From Mucilaginibacter celer (lineage in GTDB: Bacteria; Bacteroidota; Bacteroidia; Sphingobacteriales; Sphingobacteriaceae): a stretch of 64,000 bases of DNA. Under the pieces are notes generated by a model. That model ran no database searches. It saw only the letters and a list, made by a program, of their open reading frames with translations, and had not been told where the DNA came from. Each line of letters opens with the position of its first letter. Positions within the stretch are counted from its first letter, which is position 1. The DNA is taken from NCBI RefSeq assembly GCF_003576455.2, contig NZ_CP032869.1, positions 3,348,001 through 3,412,000 on the forward strand, written 5' to 3'. The translations under genes were made by a program, and so were the position numbers. Positions 8,320 through 16,227 of this stretch are shown here, one piece after another.

Positions 8320-9777
8320 CTAATCGAGGTTATAGGTAAAATCAAATAAACCGAATACATTGCCGCCTTTAGGATCCCATTTCAGGCTTAACTTAAGCCA
8401 GGGCGATGAAGGCAGCCTGCCTCTCAACGATGAATTGAAGTAAAACCTGCTTTTATCCTGCCCGGCTATGTAACTGCTGCCGGTAGCCCGGTCCAGTTCT
8501 GCCAGTGCGTTAAACTCAACCAACGACTTTGTTCCGTCGGATAAAAGCGACCAGTTATAACCAGCCTTAAGGGCAATGATATTTCGTTTGAAATTCCTGA
8601 TCGCGCCTGTCCTGTCGTTGCTGCTCAGCGTATCAGAAAGAGACGCAGTTATTTGACCATAGCCTTTTGAGTTGATTCCGCCCGGGCCGTAAACAAAATT
8701 GAAAGATGTTACGTGGCTTGATAAGATATTACCACTGCCATGGGTATACAGATAACCAAAAGTTGCCAGCGGCTGCCGGCCAATGTAATGCAGCACACTG
8801 TTATAATCGTCAAATATTTTTTTATTTAACTCAAGTAAGGTTGATACCCTTAACGTATCATGTAAATAAGGATTTTCGGCCACCCTCGCATTAATAAACT
8901 GTCCCAGGCTTATTGTTTCATCATCAGTTACTAAAGCCCTAAACTTTAATGGTGATTTCCCATAGCTGCCGAAGTATTCATTCAATCCTGCCCCAATTGT
9001 TTCGGAGATCAGCGCCCTTACAAAAATGCTATCTGCTTTTCTCACTGATTCGCTCAGGGGCGATTTCATTTTAATTTCGGCATCAACCTGGCTTAACAAA
9101 ATATTTAACGCCTGCTGATTTAAGCGACCATCATAAATTAATCCAGGCACCCTATTATTAATAGCCGCTTTTGCTTTTGCTGTATCCACAGAATTACCTG
9201 AAGAATACAGGCTTTGTAAATATGATAAGATTTGGGGCTCAACCCGCTGCTGCACAATAGGTAATATTCGTCCCAATGCCTCTGAAAGAATCATACTTTC
9301 ATGGTAAAATGGCTTAACATATAATGAATCGATTTTGGCTCTGGCTACATCATTACGTTTTAACACGTTGTAATTTGCACCTATCTGAAAGCTTTTTACC
9401 GAAAAATCTTTATCCGCCCCTATCGACCCAACTAACTCACCGTTTCGCTGCCAACTCGTAGAGTCAAATTTGGTATTATCATATTTATGCGGGTTGCTAT
9501 TCAAGGCAAACCAGTTCAACTTCAGCTGCAAACCGTTTTCGTTGGTTGTTATGTTCTTTGCGGCTATCTGCAGGTAATTTGTCAATACATCCTGCAAGGT
9601 TCCTGTGCTTGTAATATGGCCGCTTATCATTGCTGCATTTCGCTGGTCCTTATATTGCTTCAGTATGTTCTGCGAAGTGCTATCCGCTTTAGCTGGTGCG
9701 TTTATATTTCCGCGCTCCTGCGCCATTGAAACAATAGTTAATAGTGTACCTATGGCACAAAGAAGTATCTTTTTCAT
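8320..9777 (-). CDS. Exported hypothetical protein, possibly outer-membrane
   Basis: 485 residues beginning with a clear signal peptide (MKKILLCAIGTLLTIVSMAQ). The family is not recognised. The middle (residues ~160-330) is helical, polar and lysine/serine-rich. The last ~120 residues alternate hydrophobic and polar residues and are rich in Gly, Ser, Tyr and Asn (for example GYNWSLLSDGTKSLVEFNAL, ending FGLFDFTYNLD), the pattern of outer-membrane beta-strands with a terminal aromatic-rich strand. It could be a small barrel or a surface-attached protein. It lies 11 bases downstream of the membrane protein gene at 9789-10550 on the same strand, so the two are probably co-transcribed. Confidence 0.75.
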   Translation of the reverse strand: MKKILLCAIGTLLTIVSMAQERGNINAPAKADSTSQNILKQYKDQRNAAMISGHITSTGTLQDVLTNYLQIAAKNITTNENGLQLKLNWFALNSNPHKYDNTKFDSTSWQRNGELVGSIGADKDFSVKSFQIGANYNVLKRNDVARAKIDSLYVKPFYHESMILSEALGRILPIVQQRVEPQILSYLQSLYSSGNSVDTAKAKAAINNRVPGLIYDGRLNQQALNILLSQVDAEIKMKSPLSESVRKADSIFVRALISETIGAGLNEYFGSYGKSPLKFRALVTDDETISLGQFINARVAENPYLHDTLRVSTLLELNKKIFDDYNSVLHYIGRQPLATFGYLYTHGSGNILSSHVTSFNFVYGPGGINSKGYGQITASLSDTLSSNDRTGAIRNFKRNIIALKAGYNWSLLSDGTKSLVEFNALAELDRATGSSYIAGQDKSRFYFNSSLRGRLPSSPWLKLSLKWDPKGGNVFGLFDFTYNLD

Positions 9778-9788
9778 TGCTAATAAGT

Positions 9789-10550
9789 TTAGGTTACAAT
9801 CATGGTTTGAATATTGGGCCAGATAATACCAGGCCCGTACGAATGTGGCGCGTTACTGATAACGCTTCCGGAAATTGACAACACAATGCCGCCACCAGGC
9901 CCGTTAGAGCTACTGCCCGAAATGATATAATTCAAGGCACCCTGGGGAAGATCAAGAGTTTTTGTTCCGCTGTTGGAAAAAATGAGCTCTCCGAGTCCGT
10001 TTTCAAAAAGAACGGTTAACTGGCCGCTGCCTCCCGAAAAGGCAGCTTCAAAATTGATGGTTTTCAGTTCCGATTCAGTCTTTGCACCTACAATATTAAA
10101 GGCTTTCAGGCCGTTACCTGCAAACCTGAACTCATCGGATTTTTTTAGTGTATTGAATTTTTCCTGTGTCTTTTTTTCAGCCCCTATATCCTTTATTGCT
10201 TTGGCAAAGCCAAGCAGGTTAGTCCAGATTGCAGAGCCTCCTGAAGCCATAATTGCGATTATGAAAAAAGGAATACCCTTATTCATGTCGTTAGGATCCA
10301 GGCTCAGGTGGCCCCACAGGTTGGCTGGGCTATCCAGAAAAGATGCGCCAACCCAGGACACTGCGAATGCAATCAGCATAACGATGGCTTTACGGATTAA
10401 TTCAGTCTTAGAGTTTTCTGCACTCACATCCGGCGGTTGCGGACCCGCGAGAAACGGGATTATGGTTTTTAAAAAAGTTACCAGCCTTTCGCTGGCCAGG
10501 CTTATCGCCAGTACTACCGAGATAAGCTTCATGATAATTGTAAGTTCCAT
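9789..10550 (-). CDS. Hypothetical membrane protein
   Basis: 253 residues from the ATG at 10550; a longer frame from a TTG at 10589 is possible but adds only a polar tail. There are three hydrophobic stretches: a short amphipathic N-terminus (MELTIIMKLISVVLAISLAS), a helix near residues 55-75 (AIVMLIAFAVSWVGASF) and one near 90-115 (IPFFIIAIMASGGSAIW). A charged segment (AIKDIGAEKKTQEKF) follows, then a soluble C-terminal half predicted to be beta-rich with many Gly and Ser (GSSSNGPGGGIVLSISGS). The family is not recognised. It is the first gene of a probable two-gene operon with the exported protein 11 bases downstream. A role in the envelope is only inferred. Confidence 0.75.
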   Translation of the reverse strand: MELTIIMKLISVVLAISLASERLVTFLKTIIPFLAGPQPPDVSAENSKTELIRKAIVMLIAFAVSWVGASFLDSPANLWGHLSLDPNDMNKGIPFFIIAIMASGGSAIWTNLLGFAKAIKDIGAEKKTQEKFNTLKKSDEFRFAGNGLKAFNIVGAKTESELKTINFEAAFSGGSGQLTVLFENGLGELIFSNSGTKTLDLPQGALNYIISGSSSNGPGGGIVLSISGSVISNAPHSYGPGIIWPNIQTMIVT

Positions 10551-10684
10551 TGCTTTATGTTTTTTTACACAAAATTGGCCGATGGGCAAGCGGGAACACA
10601 GGGGGTAAAATGAAAATTAAAAGGGGTATTTTTCCCGGTATATAAAACCGTATTTATCACTATATTAGTGATATCAAACGCATA

Positions 10685-10692
10685 TAATTTTG
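10685..10692 (+). promoter_or_regulatory. Putative Bacteroidota -7 box for the signalling operon
   Basis: TAATTTTG matches TAnnTTTG and ends 25 bases before the ATG at 10718. No good TTG -33 element is present at 19-21 bases; TTA at 10665-10667 is the nearest. Confidence 0.4.
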
Positions 10693-10717
10693 GCCTAAAC
10701 AAATTATTTATCACATC

Positions 10718-11155
10718 ATGATTTTACTACCAACACCCCCCATCGGAGAGATCAGCCAGGCTGATGCTCAGGAGATGGTAACGGCTTACAACGCCGCACA
10801 AAACGGACTGACAAAAAGCGTATGGTTCGGACTTGACCAAATTGAAGAACTTGTAAAGCGATTAAAGGACGAGCAAGCTGCAGGTTTCGGAACCGACGGC
10901 CTGCGGGTTTACTTTGCGCGATACACTGAGAATACAATACCTGAGGGTCAACGGCAATTCATAGGCAAAAACACAGTTGTGCTTGTTTCGACTAAAAAAG
11001 TTAAGGGGGAGAACGGAATCGAATTTCACGAAGACTACTTTGATGGGATTGAACCCAATCAAAAAAAGGTGGAAAAAACGATTAGTTCAAAAGACAGCCC
11101 ACCTGAAAACAGGGGTGAATTATGCCAGCCACAATGTAACGGCACAAAACTTTAA
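10718..11155 (+). CDS. Hypothetical protein, first gene of a signalling operon
   Basis: 145 residues, soluble, no signal peptide, family not recognised. The N-terminal ~105 residues look folded (AYNAAQNGLTKSVWFGLDQIEELVKRLK helices, then GTDGLRVYFARYTENTIPEG and NTVVLVSTKKV strands). The tail (from ~115) is polar and probably disordered, with two late cysteines. It sits 8 bases before the membrane protein gene and in the same orientation as the kinase and regulator, so it is probably part of that operon. Its part in signalling is unknown. Confidence 0.75.
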   Translation: MILLPTPPIGEISQADAQEMVTAYNAAQNGLTKSVWFGLDQIEELVKRLKDEQAAGFGTDGLRVYFARYTENTIPEGQRQFIGKNTVVLVSTKKVKGENGIEFHEDYFDGIEPNQKKVEKTISSKDSPPENRGELCQPQCNGTKL

Positions 11156-11163
11156 GCTCAGGC

Positions 11164-11820
11164 ATGGAAAGGTATATCACGGTAACCATTGTAATTGAAC
11201 TACTTTGCTTCGTCGTATCCGTATATTTTTTGAGTAGAGACAAGAGCCCGATCTGGAAATCGGCCATCGTATTTCTTTTAATTACGGTGATAGTTGAAAT
11301 TTTAGGACGACATTACAACATTACCAACCAGTTTAAAAAAAACAGCCAGATCTATAATCTGCTTACCATCCCCGAGTGCATGTTTATCAGCGGCATGTTT
11401 TACATGTGTCTCAGGGAATATAAAGTTAGCGGATGGTTGATGATAGCCGGTTTGGCGTTAGTTTTTGGCTTTTACCTTTCCGAAATTGCCCGGCACGGTA
11501 TTTATGATTACATGAACACCACCACAACGCTTATGTCGGTGGTGTTCTCCTTCTACGGCTTTCTTTATTTATTTCTTTTAATAAGAGGTGACGATTACGT
11601 TGTGTTAAAAACGCATACCCCTTTTTGGTGGATCACCGGCTCGCTGATCTATTATTTTGGTGGTTTGGCGGTAGGGTTGCTCTTTTCGGTTTTAAACCTC
11701 AAAGGGCATTTAAATAGCCGCCTTTATACCTATATTTATATGGCCCTGAACATACTGATGTATGCATTCTGGAGCTATTCATTCAGATGCAGGTATCATC
11801 AACGCAAATCGAACAATTAG
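11164..11820 (+). CDS. Multi-pass membrane protein, possible sensor subunit
   Basis: 218 residues, almost entirely hydrophobic with about seven transmembrane segments (for example VTIVIELLCFVVSVYFLS at the start, SAIVFLLITVIVEILG, MIAGLALVFGFYLSEIA, TLMSVVFSFYGFLYLFLLI, WITGSLIYYFGGLAVGLLF, YIYMALNILMYAFWSY). It has no signal peptide and no enzymatic motif. It ends 34 bases inside the next gene, a histidine kinase with only one membrane segment of its own, so the two are translationally coupled. The arrangement suggests that this protein supplies the membrane sensing part of a split sensor kinase. That role is inferred from the gene order alone. Confidence 0.82.
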   Translation: MERYITVTIVIELLCFVVSVYFLSRDKSPIWKSAIVFLLITVIVEILGRHYNITNQFKKNSQIYNLLTIPECMFISGMFYMCLREYKVSGWLMIAGLALVFGFYLSEIARHGIYDYMNTTTTLMSVVFSFYGFLYLFLLIRGDDYVVLKTHTPFWWITGSLIYYFGGLAVGLLFSVLNLKGHLNSRLYTYIYMALNILMYAFWSYSFRCRYHQRKSNN

Positions 11821-12605
11821 CGATATTAATTACGGCGGTTTTTATCCTCGCCCCTATAACGCTGATTCTTTTAGTTAGCCAATACAACCAGCGAAAGAGG
11901 AAACATGCAGACGAAACGATCAGGATGAAGCAGAATTTTGATACCGAAATAAGCAGGGTACGCGTAGAGGTGCATGAACAAACGCTGGAAACTGTTGGTG
12001 CCGATCTTCATGATCATATCGGTCAGCTTTTAAGCCTCACTAACCTAACGCTTAAATCAATAAATGAACAGAACCCCGAAAAAACGAGGGAGAAAATCGA
12101 TTCGGCCATTTCGCTAACCAGTAAATCAATCCAGGAGCTGCGCCTGCTGGGCAAACTGTTACAGGGCGAACAAATGCTTAAAGACGGGCTCATCAATTCG
12201 GTTAAAAACGAAATTAAATGGCTCCAAAAATCAGAAACGGTAACCGTAGAAATCCTTTGCCCGGAACAGGAAGCTTTGCCCGGGCTGGATGCCAATAGTG
12301 AGCTGATGATATTCCGCATTTTCCAGGAATCTGTGAACAATATTATCAAACATGCCGAGGCAACGATTATCATGATTTCGATTGAATGTTCGGAAGATCT
12401 GCTTACATTAAAGATTAGTGATGACGGCTGCGGATTTGATGTTGAAGAAAAAACAAACGCATCCGGGCACATGGGTATCAGCAATATATTAAACCGCGCC
12501 GAACTCATCTGCGGAACTGCCGAAATATTAAGTATACCTGGCAAGGGCACTACAGTAACAATCAAAGTTCCCTATAAAAACAACAATGAGCACATCAACC
12601 ATTAA
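11787..12605 (+). CDS. DesK/NarX-type sensor histidine kinase (HisKA_3)
   Basis: 272 residues. One N-terminal transmembrane helix (LAILITAVFILAPITLILLV) is followed by a short coiled coil (residues ~35-70). Then comes a HisKA_3 dimerisation domain with the phospho-acceptor His75 in GADLHDHIGQLL, and a HATPase_c domain with N box (FQESVNNIIKHA), G1 (ISDDGCGFD) and G2 (GHMGISNILNRA). The start at 11787 overlaps the preceding membrane protein gene by 34 bases, and the end overlaps the following regulator gene by 20 bases, so the three are translationally coupled. The cognate partner is almost certainly the NarL-type regulator that follows. There is no periplasmic sensor domain, so input probably comes from the preceding membrane protein. 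Confidence 0.92.
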   Translation: MQVSSTQIEQLAILITAVFILAPITLILLVSQYNQRKRKHADETIRMKQNFDTEISRVRVEVHEQTLETVGADLHDHIGQLLSLTNLTLKSINEQNPEKTREKIDSAISLTSKSIQELRLLGKLLQGEQMLKDGLINSVKNEIKWLQKSETVTVEILCPEQEALPGLDANSELMIFRIFQESVNNIIKHAEATIIMISIECSEDLLTLKISDDGCGFDVEEKTNASGHMGISNILNRAELICGTAEILSIPGKGTTVTIKVPYKNNNEHINH

Positions 12606-13224
12606 AATAGGTATAGTAGATGATCACTTGCTTTTTCGTCGCGGCATGATTGCCCTGTTGCGCGAATATGCCGATATAGAAGTGGTTTGCGAAGCTGGAA
12701 ACGGCAAACAGCTACAGGAATGCCTGGCGGCCGGCCGGATCCCGGATGTTGTTTTAATGGATGTAAATATGCCGGTGATGGATGGCTACGATACCACCTC
12801 CTGGCTCAAAACAAATTATCCTGATATAGCCGTACTTGCTTTAAGCATGTATGAAGACGACAAAAGCGTTATTAAAATGATAAAATGCGGCGCTGGAGGC
12901 TATGTATTGAAAGAATGCCATCCTGCCGAGTTAAAAGAAGCTGTAACCGCATTGAAACAACGCGGCGTTTACCTTAACGAACTGGTTTCGGGCAAAATGT
13001 ACCGCTCATTTGCAAAACCGGCAGAAACCACGATCTCTCCAAAAGAAAGCGAGTTTTTGAAGCTATGTTGTTCTGACCTCACTTATAAAGAGATAGCAGA
13101 TCTCATGTCCATCAGTCCAAGAACGGTGGATAATCACCGGGAGTCGCTATTCATGAAACTGCAGGTTAAATCGCGGGTAGGGCTTGTTTTATATGCTATC
13201 AAAAATAATGTAGTAAGCGTTTAG
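12586..13224 (+). CDS. NarL/FixJ-family response regulator
   Basis: 212 residues with the standard two-domain layout. The receiver domain (~1-125) has acidic residues in IVDDH, the phospho-acceptor Asp59 in VVLMDVNMPVMDG, and the Lys in YVLKECHPAEL. The LuxR-type helix-turn-helix (~145-205) reads SPKESEFLKLCCSDLTYKEI, then MSISPRTVDNHRESLFMKL. It is expected to bind DNA as a dimer after phosphorylation by the kinase whose gene it overlaps. The target genes are not evident; the operon itself or its flanks are possible. Confidence 0.95.
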   Translation: MSTSTIKIGIVDDHLLFRRGMIALLREYADIEVVCEAGNGKQLQECLAAGRIPDVVLMDVNMPVMDGYDTTSWLKTNYPDIAVLALSMYEDDKSVIKMIKCGAGGYVLKECHPAELKEAVTALKQRGVYLNELVSGKMYRSFAKPAETTISPKESEFLKLCCSDLTYKEIADLMSISPRTVDNHRESLFMKLQVKSRVGLVLYAIKNNVVSV

Positions 13225-13234
13225 CAAACATATT

Positions 13235-13665
13235 TTATTTATCTCTTATACAATCCGGAAGTAATTCATGGATCCGCCTTATATTATCGGGCGATATCGG
13301 GTTACCATCTAAATAAAGCTTCTGAAGTTTTTTTAGCCGACCAATCCTATCAGGTATTGCTGTAATTTGATTGTTTTTGATATTTAGATACAACAACTTT
13401 TTAAAATTCCATATTGATGCAGGCAGTTCTTTAACGTTAGTTGAATGACCAGGTTCAGGAGTCTGAATAATTGATTTATCCCGGCAGGGATGATACCTAA
13501 CCCGTTGGCAGAGGCATTTAAAGTACGGAGACTTTTGAGTTTCATGATAACGTCCGAAAAAGACGACAACTGATTTTTATCAATGTTCAAGATCCTAAGC
13601 GCCTGTAGGTTTTGAAATGTTGATGGAAGTTCACGCAAAGCATTATCTGGAGAATTCGCTGATAT
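13235..13665 (-). pseudogene. Leucine-rich-repeat protein remnant (frameshifted, cut by the IS21 element)
   Basis: On the minus strand, LRR units can be read in two frames. From the IS junction: ALRELPSTFQNLQALRILN, IDKNQLSSFSDVIMKLKSL, NASANGLGIIPAGINQLFRL. After a single-base disruption near 13450 the series resumes in another frame: NVKELPASIWNFKKLLYLNI, KNNQITAIPDRIGRLKKL, then LYLDGNPISPDNIRRIHEL and a stop at 13235-13237. The N-terminal part is missing because the element begins at 13666. No clear LRR continuation was found on the far side of the element. The gene is dead and is only the C-terminal ~140 codons of the original. Confidence 0.8.
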
Positions 13666-13744
13666 TGACCACCTGATTTCGGAGGAAACTGACCACCGAT
13701 TCCGCGGGAAAGTGACCACCTGATTCCGCGGGAAAGTGACCACC
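13666..13744. repeat. Left-end transposase-binding repeats of the IS21 element
   Basis: Four TGACCACC motifs at regular 23-24-base spacing, two of them followed by an identical 16-base block (TGATTCCGCGGGAAAG or the same lacking the first T). They probably bind the IstA transposase. The partner set at the right end has two copies. Confidence 0.75.
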
Positions 13745-13804
13745 CCGAACGAGCCACTTATGCTGTAGAAGCAGGCCTATTTTTGAGGTTTAACAACTTC
13801 ACTA

Positions 13805-15355
13805 ATGGCCAACACTACGATAAGCATGAGTAAGATAAGACAGATCCTAAGGATGTACAGCCAGGGCCGCAGCAAGCTATCGATAGCGGCCCAGTCCGGC
13901 GTGTCACGCAATACCGCAAAGAAGTACCTTGTTGCGTTCGATGCCAGCGGCTTTACGTTCGAAGAGATCAATACCCTTAATGATAAAGAGCTGGAGGACT
14001 TCTTTGGCAAAAGCAGTGAACGCCCCCCGGACAAGCGCATGGTGGCCCTGCAGCGCTGTTTCCCGCAGATAGATAAAGAGTTAAAGCGTGTCGGCATGAA
14101 CCGCCGCATCCTGTGGGAAGCTTATATCAAAGAGTTCCCTGACGGGTTCAAGTACACCCAGTTCTGCTTTTATTACAACCAGTGGAAAGCCCGCGTGAAC
14201 CCCACGATGCACCTGGATCATAAAGCCGGTGATAAGCTGTATGTGGACTTTGCCGGTGAAAAGCTAAGCATAACGGACAAGGATACCGGTGAGGTCATCG
14301 AGGCCGAGGTGTTCGTTGCTATCCTTGGTGCCAGTCAGCTAACTTACGTAGAAGCTGTGCTGAGCCAGCAGAAAGAAGACTTTATAGCAGCCTGCGAGAA
14401 TGCCCTGCACTTTTATGGCGGCGTACCTGCCGCCATCGTTCCCGACAACCTGAAGGCTGCCGTTACCAAAAGCAACCGCTATGAGCCAACACTGAACGAG
14501 ACCTTTGCCGACTTTGCCGACCATTACGGAACGACCATCTTACCAGCGAGGGCGTACCGCCCTCGCGACAAAGCACTGGTAGAAGGAGCTGTTAAGATCG
14601 TTTACAGCCGTATCTACGCACCTGTTCGCAAAGAGGCCTATCATACCCTTGCAGAACTGAACACAGCGGTCAAAGCCGCTTTAGAAGCACATAACAGCCA
14701 GCCGCTGAAAGGCCGCAATTACAGCAGAAAGCTCCAGTTCGAGGAGATAGAACGCCAGGCTCTCTCGCCATTACCGGCATTACGTTATGAGTTCAAACGG
14801 CAGCACCAGGCCACCGTAATGAAGAACGGGCATGTTTGTCTTGGTATCGACAAACACTACTACAGCGTACCGTACCGCTTCATCGGCAGGAAGGTCAAAC
14901 TGCTGTATTCCCGCACCAACGTAGAGGTCTATTACCACTACGAACGCATTGCCATGCACAGGCGTATCAAAAGCCCTTACAGCTATACTACGGATAAAGA
15001 CCACCTGGCTTCGACACACCGCTTTATGACCGAATGGACACCAGATAAGTTCCTGGAATGGGCGGCATCCATTCATGAGGATGTGAGGCTTTACATCCTG
15101 AAGATACTGGACCGGAAGCAACACCCGGAACAAGCTTACCGCTCCTGTATCGGTATCCTCAGCCTGGCGCGTAAGGCAGGTAACGAAAGGCTGGCCAGCG
15201 CTTGCAGGCGTGCACTCGGTTATGGCGTTTATAACTACAAGACCATACAGCAGATACTGGAGAACAAGATGGACAGCTACGAGGATAGCTTATTTGCTGA
15301 CGAACTGCCTATGCCCAGCCATGACAATATCCGTGGAGAGAACTACTATAAATAA
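13805..15355 (+). CDS. istA: IS21-family transposase IstA
   Basis: 516 residues, full length for the family. The N-terminal helix-turn-helix (residues ~8-40; QILRMYSQGRSKLSIAAQSG, VSRNTAKKYL) would bind the terminal repeats. The integrase/rve core has a complete DDE triad: Asp148 in YVDFAGEKL, Asp214 in VPDNLKAAV and Glu260 in LVEGAVKIVYSRIY. A C-terminal beta domain (~315-400; HVCLGIDKHYYSVPYRFIGR) follows. No frameshift is seen, so the transposase looks functional. It is followed 20 bases later by istB, whose product is needed for efficient transposition. Confidence 0.96.
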   Translation: MANTTISMSKIRQILRMYSQGRSKLSIAAQSGVSRNTAKKYLVAFDASGFTFEEINTLNDKELEDFFGKSSERPPDKRMVALQRCFPQIDKELKRVGMNRRILWEAYIKEFPDGFKYTQFCFYYNQWKARVNPTMHLDHKAGDKLYVDFAGEKLSITDKDTGEVIEAEVFVAILGASQLTYVEAVLSQQKEDFIAACENALHFYGGVPAAIVPDNLKAAVTKSNRYEPTLNETFADFADHYGTTILPARAYRPRDKALVEGAVKIVYSRIYAPVRKEAYHTLAELNTAVKAALEAHNSQPLKGRNYSRKLQFEEIERQALSPLPALRYEFKRQHQATVMKNGHVCLGIDKHYYSVPYRFIGRKVKLLYSRTNVEVYYHYERIAMHRRIKSPYSYTTDKDHLASTHRFMTEWTPDKFLEWAASIHEDVRLYILKILDRKQHPEQAYRSCIGILSLARKAGNERLASACRRALGYGVYNYKTIQQILENKMDSYEDSLFADELPMPSHDNIRGENYYK

Positions 15356-15375
15356 CCATTAATAAATAGATCGAT

Positions 15376-16137
15376 ATGAACACGAACACCTTGGACAAAC
15401 TTCGCAAGCTGAAGTTCTTTGGCATGTACCATGCCTTTAAAAGCTGCCTGGAAACGGGCCAGACCGCTGAATACACTACTGATGAACTGCTGGCCCACCT
15501 GGTAGAGGCCGAATGGGACGACCGGCAGAACAGGCGCATAGAGCGTACGATCATGTATGCTAAGTTCCGCTATAAGGCCTCGGTAGAGAACATCCACTAC
15601 CATGCCGACCGTAGTATCGACCGCAATCAGGTAATGCGCCTGGCAGACTGCCACTTTATTGACCGGAATGAGAACCTGTTGATCACAGGCAGCACCGGTA
15701 TCGGCAAAAGCTATATCGCTTCTGCTATCGGACACCAAGCCTGCATACTGGGTTACCGCGTGTTCTATGCCAGCACACCCAAGCTCTTTGCTAAGCTGAA
15801 GATGGCTAAGGCAGATGGTTCCTATATGAAGGATGTCGCCAAACTGGAACGCCAGCAACTACTGATCCTGGATGACTTCGGTATACAGCCTTTTGATGCG
15901 CAGAGCAGGGCTGCACTGATGGAGATCATTGAGGACAGGCACGGTAAAACGTCATTGATCATTACCTCTCAACTGCCGGTCAGTAAATGGTATGAGGTCA
16001 TTGGTGAAAAGACGATCGCTGATGCTATCCTTGACCGTATCGTGCATGATGCGCACCGGATGGAACTTAAGGGAGAGTCGATGAGAAAAAGAAGGCCGGC
16101 AGAGCCCGAAAAAAGCTATCTGCAAAACACACTTTAA
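15376..16137 (+). CDS. istB: IS21-family helper ATPase IstB
   Basis: 253 residues, full length. A DnaC-like AAA+ ATPase with a Walker A motif GSTGIGKS (residues 105-112) and Walker B LLILDDFG (Asp166, Asp167). Sensor-like residues follow in LIITSQLPVSKWYEVIGEK, and the family's arginine motif in LDRIVHDAHRMEL. IstB assembles on target DNA and stimulates IstA-mediated transposition. Both genes are intact, so the element may still be mobile. Confidence 0.96.
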   Translation: MNTNTLDKLRKLKFFGMYHAFKSCLETGQTAEYTTDELLAHLVEAEWDDRQNRRIERTIMYAKFRYKASVENIHYHADRSIDRNQVMRLADCHFIDRNENLLITGSTGIGKSYIASAIGHQACILGYRVFYASTPKLFAKLKMAKADGSYMKDVAKLERQQLLILDDFGIQPFDAQSRAALMEIIEDRHGKTSLIITSQLPVSKWYEVIGEKTIADAILDRIVHDAHRMELKGESMRKRRPAEPEKSYLQNTL

Positions 16138-16227
16138 ATAACTACTTTTGACAACGCTTCTACAGCGTTCGCTGCGCTCGTTCGCCAGCACTTTAGGTGG
16201 TCAATTTGCCACGGAATCACCTGGTCA

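Larger units (their letters stand above)
13666..16227 (+). mobile_element. IS21-family insertion sequence
   Basis: About 2.56 kb with istA and istB in tandem. The left end carries four TGACCACC copies at 13666, 13690, 13713 and 13737 (spacing 24, 23, 24), embedded in repeats such as TGATTCCGCGGGAAAG. The right end carries the inverse GGTGGTCA (16196-16203) and CCTGGTCA (16220-16227), also 24 apart. Multiple terminal repeats are typical of the IS21 family. The flanking bases show no obvious target-site duplication. It lies against the broken end of an LRR gene. Confidence 0.9.

Noticed and set aside
8157..8339. 60-codon plus-strand frame between rph and the exported protein gene
   Set aside because: Lys/Phe-rich with no domain; it lies in the upstream region of rph and overlaps the end of the neighbouring gene.
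9973..10608. 211-codon open frame on the plus strand
   Set aside because: Antisense to the membrane protein gene at 9789-10550, which has coherent membrane helices and sits in an operon; the plus-strand translation is Ser/Pro-rich without domain logic.
12023..12565. 180-codon minus-strand frame
   Set aside because: Fully inside the histidine kinase gene whose motifs are intact; Ser/Ile-rich translation is typical of an antisense shadow.
13666..13744. Possible short CRISPR-like array
   Set aside because: The 23-24-base periodic units have no distinct spacers and belong to the terminal repeats of the IS21 element.
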